Positions 1 to 11,900 of a DNA stretch of 64,000 nt are shown piece by piece; the stretch's first letter is position 1; the number at the start of each line of letters is the position of its first letter. Below the pieces are notes generated by a model, which saw only the letters and a list, made by a program, of their open reading frames with translations, made no database searches and was not told where the DNA came from. Origin of the DNA: Linepithema humile (taxonomy: Eukaryota > Arthropoda > Insecta > Hymenoptera > Formicidae); NCBI RefSeq assembly GCF_040581485.1, contig NC_090135.1, forward strand, positions 9,107,001 to 9,171,000. Direction: 5' to 3'. The position numbers and the translations under genes were made by a program.

Positions 1-233
1 TTTAACCTTTTTATTGACTTGTCAGCTTTGATGACAAAAAATGAAACATATCTATTAATTATTTATTCACTTATTGACTAACCTTTACGTTACTTTTTGA
101 ATGTTTCTATCTATAAAAGAATTTTTCAGAATAAATCTTCATATTCTTGGCACGTTTGCAATATTTCATTAGAAATGAAATTTATCTTGTTTGTTTATCA
201 GGAAAAAACGGTTGTACAACAGCGAGCGTCAAA

Positions 234-1010
234 ATGACAAACAAAAATGACGATGTAATGAATGAGATCAGTTCTTCCTTTAAAAATAAGGAAGACATGA
301 TAGCGTTGCTGAAGGCTCTTTTCGTGCATGGATATTCTGACCATCCCTTTGACATATTGCCAGGTATGTCCACAGAGGAGCAACATGCTGCAATTTCATC
401 AACATTCCAGCGCATCGAGAATGCTGTTAAAGATAGACCTTTAATGGTTAATTGGCTACAGAGCAAATTATTCGAAGACAATGATTGCAAAGTGCCTCTG
501 GCACTGCTGTTTATCCAATTGTATGAAGAGCGTTCATCGCTTGATCAGGAGAAAACAAAATGTAACTTTAGGTAATTCGTGTAGATGACATTTTTATTGA
601 TACACTCTGCAAACTTCATAGCCACATTGCATGTAACGTAATAATATATTCAATAATTTATATATAACAATATATATAATATATGCTATAATTTCATAAG
701 TTCTTATCATTTGCTTCATCGGACATTAGAGTGTTTAAATCTACATACTTTTAATTCATTGTTGAATCTGACAGTAATTAATCGGCAGACGTTTCTTTGC
801 AGGGAAATATACCACTTTCTTTACAAAATAACGATGAATCAACTCCCGCCGCGGCTCTCGCAGAAATCTGCTAAGATTCTGCATAGATTGTTGTCAGAAA
901 TAATAGAGGAGGTGTGGCCAAATGCACAGCGAGAGCTTGTGAACTATCTAACCAAAGTGCAAAGTTTCAACAGGCCAGGAATGAGAAAAGTATATTCGAG
1001 AAAAAGTTAG
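234..1010 (+). CDS. Unrecognised two-exon protein, about 181 aa
   Basis: Two exons join in phase: 234-571 (ends before GTAATT) and 803-1010 (starts after a TTTGCAG acceptor, ends in TAG). The ATG at 234 is chosen because a pyrimidine-rich acceptor ending in CAG at about 201 lies just upstream, suggesting a spliced 5' leader that begins before the window's left part. The product is a soluble, mostly helical-looking acidic protein with no signal peptide or membrane segment. The first exon carries a stretch around 'KNKEDMIALLKALFVHGYSD' and the second ends basic ('GMRKVYSRKS'). I do not recognise the family and give no function. Composition and clean splice sites make a real gene likely; an additional 3' exon cannot be excluded. 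Confidence 0.6.
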
Positions 1011-1857
1011 TTTTCATTGTGATTTCTATACAATTAACCTTGGATACTTTTAGGGGTCTTTTAAGGTATCTTAATACCACAATTTTCTTCATAATTTTAT
1101 ATATGTACAGAGTAGTAATACTACATCTATCTATCTACACAGCACATAAGTTACAAAGAAAGTAACTATTGTCTGGACAAAATGTGCTCTCATCAACTAG
1201 AGAAAATATTTTACAAAATTTAGAGAATACAAAAAATTGATAAAATATAAAATTTATAATTTATTAAATTTTTATTTATTATTAATTTATGATTACAATA
1301 TGCGCAACATCGCCGGCAACGCAATTGATAATATAAAGTCCTTAGAAGACCCCGCATTTATACTTTTATATGTTTTAAAACGTATTTAAAGGTTAAATCT
1401 CAATATAACTATATTGCAACTATCAAAAACAATTTTTACAAATTATTCTTTCAGGAATGGCTCTGAAGAGATGTACTGCAAAATATTTGTTCCAGATTTA
1501 AAAATTATTTTATAAATTATTTTTTGAAAAATTTTCATATTTACTATCTTAATTCTGAGGGATTTTTGGATTTTAGAAATTCAGAATTTTTTCAAAAAGG
1601 GCAGTAGCACTCAAGAGATAGGTAATTATTATTGTTTTGTCTCGAAAGATTATTGACGTGTTGATTAGCCTAATTATTTAATCGAACGCAGCTCTTATCG
1701 CGTCACAAATTACTAAATAAAAGTTTACCCCATTTTGCGAATATTAGGAAAATAGGCTGTTGTGCAAAAAACACACCTCAGGGCATATGTCCGTCTTCTC
1801 CCTTTAATTCGTCAATAGTGACACCCTTTTCCTAAATTCGCGCTAATCATATCGGAG
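1011..1857. other. Convergent intergenic stretch
   Basis: AT-rich DNA between the 3' ends of the unrecognised + strand gene and of ArfGAP1 on the - strand. It presumably holds both 3' untranslated regions. I see no further coding signal or repeat. Confidence 0.6.
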
Positions 1858-4281
1858 TCAATTATTTAGTATTTCCCAGGCGTCGTCTTCCGCTTTGGAG
1901 TTCCAATTCTGTTGTGCTTTATTGTCCGCTTCAAAACTAATCAATGATTCTTCCTTCTTCTCTGTTTTCACCTGCTGCTTCTTCGAGGATATTGTCTTGC
2001 TCGCTTGCTTTGCGTCATTTCCCCAATCCCAGTCGCAATTCGACGTATTCGAAGAATTGCCAGTGGAAATGTTACTCCTAAAATAAACAAAAGTGAATTA
2101 ATGAAAGCTTGTTAATAACTAACGATATATCTTATCGATTACTTAACGAAAACAGTTCCGTATGTTTATTTTCGTATTTATTGGCGATAAAATTCAAATG
2201 TGAGAAACTTAAAAGACACTCACTTCGAACTGGAACTTCTCACGAGGGACGATTTCTCATTGGAGCGATTTGCGTGTATCGAATCGTTATTCTGATACGT
2301 ATCGGAGGAATACTGATATCGGTCCATGGAATCGTACTGCCTTTGTTGCTCGGCTGAATTGGTCCCAGCGATGTCACCCCATCCCCCACGTCTCGTTATG
2401 TCTCCCACCTGTGTATTTCTTTTACTTAAATTTCTCAGTTCTTACTTATGATTCGTGATTGCTAATCGACAATTTCGTTTTAAGGAGAACGAAACGACGC
2501 CGAAAACGAAAGAGCAAGCAAACGGAGGAACTTGTACCTTAGCAACGAAAGTATTGACCTGGGCTCCGACGTCCTCTAACAATGTGCCATCGCGAACCTA
2601 ATAACGTAATGCAAAAAGAAAAAGGAAACGAAATAAAAATGTGATATTTTAAGAAAAATAAAAATTAATAAAACTTGATAAATTATAAAAAACAAATCTA
2701 CGAAAATAATAGTCAACATATACATGCCTCGTGTTTATGGTGAGCGATTAAGTACATTTATGGATTTAATAATAAAATATAATGCGAATAAAAATAAATA
2801 AAACAGCAAGCTGTGTTTTGTTTAATTCTATCCTATTCTGAAATATATAATTCTTTAAGAAAAAAAATGAAATTTTAATATTATTAAAGATTATTCATTA
2901 TTAAATCATACTACTAATATATTGACGAATTCTATTTTTAAATTACTTAGACTTCTCAGCTTTTGAACACCTGCCTTTTGCGACGCGAGTCCTCCGATCT
3001 TCATGGCGTTTTCAGTAGCTTTGCTCGCTATTTTCGACGCCGAGGAGGAGAATATTGACCAGCCCTGCAAAAAAAAGTTTAATTAATTTGAGTCGATTAA
3101 AAATTATAGAAATTTTTGAAATATTAAAAACGTACACTGGCTAACGAAGATACAGCAGTATCGAACAATTCCTGGGATGAACTTTTGGGTGGTGGATCCA
3201 TTTGATAACCGAAACCGCCGTATTTGCCCCCTTGATTGGGTGGAATGTTACTAAAAAAGTAAATTTGAGATTAAATTAATTATCGATTACTATATAACTA
3301 TAAAAAATTGCAATTAATACGATTTAAAATAACAAAAAAAATCTTACTCTGGACGACTGGCATTTTCGTTTTGCTTCCTTGCGAAAAAGGTTTCTGTCTG
3401 TGTCTTCAGGCTGTCCATATTTTGATAAGAGGTCATATCGCTCTGATACGAGTGCTCTTGCCTGCTTTCACCGAACATTGATGGTTGAAAATCCTTTGCT
3501 GTTGAGCTGCTCGGACTCCAGACTTCTCCTCGCGCCATCGACACGATCTAAGAGAAAAATGTACGTTTAAGTGATTTAACAGGTTAATAAATACAATAAA
3601 AATTGATTTAGACTTGCTTTCAATCACACAAATTCACAATCGCATTATAACCAACATATTTACCTTATCCCTATATAATGCTGCTGCTTTCGTATTATAA
3701 CGTTGCGAGATGGACATGGATTCGTCCCAGTCGGGTTGATTTTCAAAGAATTCTCGAGCATTTCTGTTACCACCAACCTTCATTTTCTCCAACTCCACAT
3801 CCTTCCATTTGTCCATAGAAATGGAACGAACGAATGACAGATGAACACCTAAACCACGATGCTTCCCAGAGCACTCCAGACATATCCAGATGCCGTATGT
3901 TACAGATACCCATTGTGGATTGTGGTTGCCACATTCGAAGCATTTCTGCAAAATAACCAAGTGTGATGGAGTTATTTATATAATATTCATACATTAAATA
4001 AATATAATATATATGTGCGTTAATATTACATTATGAAATACTGATGTAAGTGATAAAAATCACATTTTCTGTAAATAAAAACAAGTTTAAATTGAAACAT
4101 CTGCTAATATTATGGATACCTAACTGGAATTTTTCACAGTCTAACACACACATATACTCTTCTATCTGGTTTTAATTGCACGTATTATTATGTATTTCAT
4201 TTCATTTTAAACAAAACTTACATTGTTTTCATCTTTGGGCTTCAATTCACCCAACACTCGACGTGTCCGTGGACTAGCCAT
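1858..4281 (-). CDS. ArfGAP1: ADP-ribosylation factor GTPase-activating protein 1
   Basis: Minus-strand gene in about eight exons: 4222-4281, 3664-3945, 3348-3547, 3136-3250, about 2955-3064, about 2540-2598, about 2224-2410 and 1858-2077. The product stimulates GTP hydrolysis on Arf1 at Golgi COPI coats (family knowledge). The N-terminal half shows the ArfGAP zinc finger: CFEC, 16 residues, CLEC, then the catalytic-arginine region 'HRGLGVHLSFVRS'. Downstream come ALPS-like Ser/Thr/Gly-rich helices ('GWSIFSSSASKIASKATENA'), the segment 'VRDGTLLEDVGAQVNTFVAK' typical of ArfGAP1, and C-terminal tryptophan motifs ('CDWDWGND', 'DDAWEIL') that in the family bind coatomer. The start 'MASPRTRRVLGELKPKDENN' matches the family N-terminus. 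The 3' edge of exon 5 is uncertain: the best donors do not keep phase with the next exon, so a small exon may be missing there. Confidence 0.92.
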
Positions 4282-4308
4282 AGTCACATCTGTCAGTTGT
4301 TAACAAAT

Positions 4309-4810
4309 TCTGAAATATAAGGTATACATAACTTTACCAAGGTAGGAGCACTTATAAATTGGAAAATTTACAAAGTTTTAACACACAAATTATAAACTTT
4401 GACATGTAAACGAAAAAATAATTCAAGTGAAGATTTAACATTTTTAAAATTACTTAAAACTTTTGATAATTCTAATTTAAGCATTTTGATATTATTTAAT
4501 GAAAATATTAGAACGTATCGATGAGAATATTTATCTGTAATTAATAAGATTTAATATGTGAGACAGAGAAAATCTAATCAAAGTTGCGAGAGATTTAAAG
4601 TTTGACAAAAATTATTTCCAATTATTCATATTTGGGTATTTTGTTAATGACGATATAATGCGTCAACCAAAATTACCTCGCAGCTACGAAGTCATTATAT
4701 TACAGACTTTTCTTTACGACGGAAGAACGGATCCTACGTGGACATATTGGAAAGTCGAGCATGGATTTTTACGCCTGGGAACGCGCTTGATGCATTACGG
4801 TTGACGTCAC
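4309..4810 (-). promoter_or_regulatory. ArfGAP1 leader intron and promoter with CRE
   Basis: A TTTCAG acceptor precedes position 4309, and a CTGCGAG|GTAATT donor ends a probable non-coding exon at 4677, so the ArfGAP1 leader seems to be spliced. Just upstream, at 4802-4809, lies a full palindromic cAMP-response element, TGACGTCA. Its place 100-130 bases before the donor fits a proximal promoter. The start site itself is not visible. Confidence 0.45.
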
Positions 4811-4870
4811 ACGGAGGTTAAATTGTCGCCCGGAAGAGGTCATAGCGCCGCTCTCGATCGATTTGAAAAT

Positions 4871-4978
4871 CGCATTTCGAGATGCAAATCGCAATATCGC
4901 ATTTCGAGATGCAAATCGCAATATCGCATTTCGAGACGCAAATCGCAATATCGTATTTCGAGACACATATCGCACTTC
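4871..4978. repeat. 27-bp minisatellite, four units
   Basis: Four head-to-tail copies of a 27-bp unit starting CGCATTTCGAGATGCAAATC. The first two are identical; the third differs by one base and the fourth, partly, by several. Because 27 is a multiple of three, the array leaves frames open in both directions, which explains the repetitive short ORFs here; I do not call them genes. Confidence 0.9.
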
Positions 4979-5780
4979 GATAGATTTTTAAAACACGAAT
5001 GTAATTAGTTGCGCAAACACTGCTACAGTTAAATGTAAATAAATTCCTTGCGTCCGCATTGTTTCCACAATTTTTGTGATGATTTGAGCCTGTAAATAAA
5101 TTTTATATGCGATTAATTATTGTCTCGTAAAATTTCGAATGTTATAACGCGTTAAATATCTCACACTGTCACTATTGTAATGAGCAACATCACATCTTTG
5201 ATATTGGCGATGCGCTTCTGTGTTTCTAGATTTTATCGAAAGCTCTTTGCATATTTTTGTTCCTTTGTTTTATCAAGATGCATTGTCAATTATACAAATA
5301 TCGCCAGGTGTATTGTATATGTCATTATTCTTTAATTAACTTGTCATATCCTTATTCGAATATCTGAAATAAATTCTATTAATTATATTTGTTATAATAA
5401 AATAATCTTATCTTTATCATCGAACTAATTTTTTGTCGGAGACAGAGACAGTCAAAAAGAGAGAAAAGGAGATGGAAAAATTTGACGTGTGAATAATTAT
5501 GGTTCTAATTATTGTTACAAGTTATTAACTAAAACTTTATAGAAAGGCACAAATAAAATATAAGTGCGATAAATATATAAAATAAAGTACATATTACAAT
5601 ATTTTATTATAAACTATATAAGGAATATATTGAATTGATCAGAAAATTTCTTTAGATTTCTCGATAAAAATAAATGCAAAATTCCAAAGAAACTTTCTGA
5701 TCGTTCTAGTAATATAATAATAATTATATTAATTATTATAAATAAAATATATCAAGACTCTCTACACGTTATTACTTATA

Positions 5781-5815
<35 letters not shown>

Positions 5816-6010
5816 ATTAATCACACACATATTGCAAAATATTTTATATATATATTAGAAAGTCACAAAAATTCATCAATATTTAAATTCAAGAGCAACA
5901 TTTATAATTAGCGTATTATCTATAACTTAACGCCTTACATCTCTACACATAGTTAATATATTTTACAATCTATAGGTCGATGATTAAAACGGAGACTAAA
6001 AATAGTTTAT
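4979..6010. other. AT-rich intergenic stretch
   Basis: Lies between the ArfGAP1 promoter and the 3' end of the first MINPP gene. Apart from the GT microsatellite at 5783-5812 I see no gene or element in it. Confidence 0.6.
5783..5812. repeat. (GT)15 microsatellite
   Basis: Uninterrupted GT dinucleotide run of fifteen units in AT-rich intergenic DNA. Confidence 0.97.
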
Positions 6011-8982
6011 TTACAGTTGCTTAAAACCAAGGCCGACTAGAATATAGCACATCAGTAAAATGATTATAGAATTTGGTAAAGTGGAGGACGCTCCACCCGT
6101 GTTCCAGCAGACGTCCAATTTGCAATTGGACGCCAACTTACCGAATTTGCTCTTCAAAAAATCCCAATCGCAGAGGCCCACTCGGCAGCCTTCGTACTGC
6201 ACTGGTTTTTCCGCCAGATAAAACATCACTTTGTTGCGGTTATTGCTATCATTACACCTGCAATGGGACATTTCGCAACAGTAGAAATTAGGATTAACTT
6301 TACGTAGAATATAGAAATTCTTATCTAATAAAATATGAAGCTAAAACTTTCTCTTTTTTTTCCGGTAAACATACAACCAAAATAAAAAATAATAAATTAT
6401 ATTTAAATAAGAGAAGAATGCATGTATATTTACTTATAAAATACTGCAATGAGATTCGAAGCGAAGGACGATATCAAAGAAGTGCGCCATTGTCGTTCGG
6501 TCATATGCTTATAATTGTCGGCGGTCAATCGCGTTTTATCCTCATTTATACCTATTGTAGTTAGAAGATTTTGCAGGCTGACGATATCGCTGAAGTAAAA
6601 GATGCCCAGGGGTTCGTTCGACATTTCGTCGCGTGCTACGTTCCTGATTGAAATATTAAGAGATACTATTAGAGATAATATATTGTTAACTGTACAAAGT
6701 GACACAAAAGATTTTATAAAAATTTGTGTAAATTTCGTAAAAATACGGTGTAAAGAAAAGAATGTGTGTTTCTGTGCGCGCACGTGTGCGTCTGTCGTGC
6801 ATATTTGCGTTGCATTACCAAAAGTGTTGCATCATGTCGTGTAATAATGGGCATCCCAAACGAGCATTGATGTCACGTCCATAGCCCGCTTTGTAATAAT
6901 AATCGAGATCTTCTCTGTATTCCAAAACGTAAAGTTCATCCTTGCTGAAAGCGGCGCACCAAGGTGACAATCGATTGACGGTCCAAGCCTTTTCGTATCG
7001 ACACGCGTCGTACATAGCGTCAATGTTTTCTGGAAATATTCAAGTATCTTTATCGATTGTAAAAGTATGTAAATATCGAAATTTTTAGATAGAATTATTA
7101 TTAATGAATTGAGTGAATTTAAGAATTTAATTTTTATATTATACACATTCTGTAAATTATTAGTAAATAATTATCGTCGCATTCACTGCAATCATATACG
7201 CACCAATGGATATGTTATACAGAAAACCGAGTCGTCGACTAACGTTCTTCAGAAGATTCTGAAACTCTGGTCCTGTCTCGAATTTTTTGCGTTCCGGATT
7301 TTCAAACACTTGCTCATCCTTCAAATTGTCCCACAAGCTGCACGTTTTGTACGCCTGTGAAATTAATTAAATTAGAGCAGACACATGTGTAATGATTTTA
7401 AATCGTAAAATAAAGTCGCTAAGTGGAAAATATAAGCGAAATATAAAAAACGAAGTCAACTTCTTCCTCAAAACGTACCAAAGTTCTTTGAGAAATACTT
7501 ACGACTTAGCATTTATTGAATTTGTGCTTAGTTGTGATAAAAAAAAGCATACTTACGGTCAATAAAGTATCATTGAGGGAGCTCTCTTCGGGAAGTATAA
7601 TATTTCTGCTGCCGAACAAACTTTCCATGAAAGACGACATACTGTCGCGTGCTTCGGTGCCGCGGAACTGAAATTATTCTTGCGATTACTTTATCAAGAT
7701 TTTTGACATTTATATTTAATAAAATACATTTAACTAATTTAATGGAAATATATTTGACTAATTAGTTAATTGCTACGACACGCTAACTTGCGAACAAAAT
7801 TAATTGCAACAGACACCTTGTAATTAGTGGATGTAATGTTGCTTGAATTGGGTTGTAACAACTCCGGAAAGTTGCTCTGCAATCTTCTCGCCAGCAGCTT
7901 CATGTCCTCAACCCCCTGCGGCGTCAGGTTTTCCGCCCGCTGCGGCATCAGATACTCGTTTGGCTTCCAATTCTGCAGATTCTCCAGATCTCGATTACAC
8001 AGGCGACCGTCTGCGCGATCGATGAGACGATTAAGGAAAAAGTTTCTAAAATTACTTGGAATCATATTGATATACAAAAAACCAACATATTTTATATTTA
8101 ACGAAAAAGAAAATAACTCATAGCATTAATATTTTGTTTCAACGTAAGAAAATTGTCTAGAAAGTAAAGAATGAAATCAAGAAGGATGTAAAAAAATTGA
8201 TATCTCTATATAAAAAGAATATAAAGGGAAGGAAAAAAAGATCGACGTAAACTTACCGCGGCGTGTTTCATGATTGTGAAGTATCTGATTTTTGAGATCA
8301 GTTAGATTGCTGATCTCATTAATTTCATTGAGGGTTGGGCAACGTGTTCCGTGTGTCGCAAGCATCCAGATTTGCACTGGTCGGCAGTCTATCAGAAGAA
8401 TGAAATTGAAACACGAGAAATAGACAGTAGGCGTAAATGTGAAGCATATAAAAATAATTCGAATCTGATGCAGCTTCTTTCAAATCACGTCTATTCGATT
8501 TAGTACAAAATTACACGATACGAAATATTTAATTTGCCACTTCCGGGAGTAAAGATAAATGATATTTTGGGAATCTATTACTTTTTTTAGACTGCAGTAC
8601 ATAAAAGCATTAGATATTTCGAACTTGTCAGAACAATAATACACAACTGTGTATTGTAAAAATTATAATAAAAATAGCTTAGTATCATTAAACAGTAGAG
8701 TCGCTTGTATCCAAAAGTTCAAGCAGAAGTGTCGATTTTTTATTATCATCAAGCATCTATAATATCAACAATCGACTTTCATCGATCCAATTTTTAATAC
8801 TCACGTGGTACAGTCTCGAACCGAGTTTTGCCACTGTGTACGAAGTGGTAAGCAGTTTTCGTGGCCATGTGCAAATATGGGTTATCTTCATCCGCAAGAC
8901 AAAAATCGACATCGCGTGCGAGCACATGAATACTCGAAGAAGCAAGAAGCGACGCGATCACCAATAGCAATGCGTACATCAT
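6011..8982 (-). CDS. MINPP-family histidine phosphatase, degenerate copy with GPI-like tail
   Basis: Eight exons: 8805-8982, 8257-8388, 7817-8010, 7557-7667, 7204-7354, 6819-7029, 6434-6643, 6011-6257; all junctions keep phase and give 477 aa. Multiple inositol polyphosphate phosphatases remove phosphates from InsP6 and relatives in the ER lumen or at the cell surface. A signal peptide ('MMYALLLVIASLLASSSIHV') opens the protein. Family landmarks such as 'DLENLQNWKP', 'MYDACRYEKAW', 'SPWCAAF' and 'CDWDFLK' are present. However the RHGxRxP motif reads THGTRCP, the proton-donor HAE region reads 'FYFSDIV' with two residues missing and no histidine, and the intervening active-site arginine region is three residues shorter ('RGTEARDSM'). 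The C-terminus adds small residues (GGASS) and a hydrophobic end ('IIILLMCYILVGLG'), as in GPI-anchored proteins. The frame is open throughout, so this looks like an expressed pseudoenzyme, not a dead gene. Confidence 0.88.
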
Positions 8983-11900
8983 GCAGTATCGCTGTTGCTA
9001 CAAAAATAACAGCAATAATTATTATTCATTGCAATTTTACACTGCCATTATTAACTTTAATTATTATTAATTACTATTAAAAAAAAAAAACTAACATTAC
9101 TTTACTCGCATCAAACTCTCTTTCTATGTATAAAAAAATTAATTTGTTTCTGTAATAATATTTGATAAACTGTACAAGTTTCTTAAATAATACTATCTAT
9201 ATTTTGTGAAAATTTCACACAATACTTCGCGCTGAAGGATTAATCTTTAGCCGATTTTTACAGAGAGCGCTACAAGGCCGAGAAGCTTCAGAAAAGCGCT
9301 TTTCTTTTTTCCTCGTTCCGTCGTAAACCTACATTTCGTCGGTCGGATGACGAAATCGCGGAATGTAACTTATTACCAACTCGTGAAGCTAGCGTAACGT
9401 AGCTCTTGCGATTGCATAATCGGAAGTATGTATGTTCGCGCGTATTCTCGCTCGCTCGCGCGCCAAGATTGCGAATACTGGCTGAGCCGGCGAAGTACCG
9501 GCATGTGCTAATGCGGTAAATTAACAAGCAGATGGGTGACGGGACTCACAAAGTGTCACCATGCGACCATAAGTGATTCGACGCAGCAATTATCACTTTG
9601 GAATTGTCAAGTGTGTTTTCATGCGTGAAAAAAAGGATTTGTTTCTAACGTTTTCAAAGATGCAATCTCAAAAAGAATATGAGAAGAGACTCGAACAAAA
9701 GTTAGAAGATTCAATAAAGAACAAAAAAGTTGACGGAAGATAATTAAATCTATTGTTAGAAAAGGTATCTCGAAACTCTATCCCGGACCTTCCGAAGATC
9801 AACTTCCGTGAGAGCGCAGTGTACAATACGTGTCAGACGCGAAGGCCAAGGATGGCGTCGCGGATAGCAGATGCGCGAATAAAATTACGTCGTGCATTCA
9901 CAACACGATATTGTACAATGTATAGTATGTGTGGAAATCGGTCTGTACAATCGCTCGCGGCGATTCAGGAATAGCCGCGTACGTAATAGTGACGATAATG
10001 CGATTGACAATGACGACTCGATTAGCGGAGCCTTCTTCTTTCGCTCTGCCTTAATGAGTCCACTACTTGGCCCACTTATGTTCAATTTCTTGCGCACGAG
10101 TATCGCGTAACTGCCACCGTCTCTAATTTCGTTGCAATTTCATTTCAATGTGAAACCCATTATACGCCTGCTGCTTCGCGCGTTCGAGGAAAAGTGTGCT
10201 TGTTTTTCCTACAATAGCTTTACAAAAAAGTTTTAAAAAATAATCAGAGCTGTTATTATAAAAGATGTATAGTCGATTAATCTTTATTATATTTCAATCA
10301 AGAAGTCAGCTTGATTTACGATTTTTTTAACACATTAATTTCTCTCAAAAAAATATATCAAAAATGTAGAAAATATAAATATATTTGGCTGGTTAAAAAG
10401 TTTCTTCGCGCGCGCGCGCGCGCGAACTTTTGTCTTTTATTTTCGAAGAAATTTTTTGACCAATCCAATGTTATTGTTATTATGAGAACTGTGGAAAATA
10501 TATTAGGTTTGTCGTATTTATCAAGTGAGATTGAAAAGAGAACAGAATTGCATTTTGAATAAATGTTTATAAATTAAATATTCGTCATTGACTTCAATAC
10601 ATTTTTTAATCTATAAAACAAGTTTTTATACAATGATTTGAAAAACTCCGAGCTCTTAGAATGGAAATCGATAACTATAATTAAAGTAGACCCACGAAGA
10701 AGCGACAAACCTTTTGTATCAATTTAATATTAGTAAGTACATTAAATATTCAAAGATTTCCTCGATTGCGGTGCGCGGCGATGAATGGCAGGGCGATAGA
10801 ACGCGACGCGCGTTTGCGACAATTGTTCAGGAAAGTAGGACGACGACGTTGGTCACGCTCGATGATTCTTAGAGCAGGAGAGCAGCGTAATTATTCGCAT
10901 TTTGCGCTCGTGTTTATTCGTTGCCAGTGAAATCCGACGAGCAGCCCGAGATCGAAGCGGTGATTCTCGAATTACGCATCGAAAGCGAACGCCGCGGCAC
11001 TTTCGTGCGGAACAATTGGAATTTGAGAGACACGCGATTCATTCCGCATGATATTTAATCTGGTGTTACGAATTAAATTGCCATCTCGTGTGCGTGATAT
11101 GCTAATTTCGTGTGTTAACTTTAAGGTCGCGAATCGGGCGTTTCCGGCGATAATCCGTCGCACATTATTCGCGAATCTAAATTTTAGCATTTGAAATCAG
11201 AGAGACATTGAAAACATTAGATAAGAACATTGCTATATATTGAAGGACCGTTTATCAATTGGATAATTTCAAGGACTTTGAAGGAAAAGCTCATATCGAA
11301 GAGTTAAAAATACGAGAAACTTAGGAAATCGAAATGCCTGGTGTCTTTAATGAGCAGCTCTCCAAATATTTATCTTCATCGTTCAAACATTCATTAATTC
11401 GATTGTGATGACTGCGTCTTATTGAAATATTAAGTCTCACGTGTATAAGCTTTCAGTTGACGAGAAATTTAATACAAGGACCTTATTGATCATTCTAAGC
11501 TGCTAAAAATCAAAAATCTAGGATTCTACAGTTTTCAAAACCTAGCAGTTTAAATCCAGCTGATTGCTAAATTATTATTGATATTTTTTAATATCAATAT
11601 TCGAAATTTAAGGATCAAAATCTCTGCCTGAACATCTCAGTTAATTGAGCCAAACAATTAAAATTCGATACGTACGACGATTCAAAAAACACAAGCAATC
11701 GGAAAAATCTCTCAGGATCGAAAGTGCTAAAAGTCGGAGACGGAGTCTTGAAACTCAACACTTGGAGGCTAAAAATTTCGAGCAGGGCGCGGTTCGCGAT
11801 CCTTGCACGGCGGAAGACGAGAGATCGCGAGCGAGGCGCGAGTTACGATAGCGAAGGAGAATACTATCGGTATAAACGATTAACTCGAGTCTCGCGATCG

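Noticed and set aside
4871..4978. Possible CRISPR-like array
   Set aside because: The units abut with no unique spacers, and the genome is clearly eukaryotic.
4769..5008. Repetitive short frames with recurring YRISRCKSQ or RFASRNAIL units
   Set aside because: They arise because the 27-bp minisatellite is divisible by three; they lie in a promoter and have no gene context.
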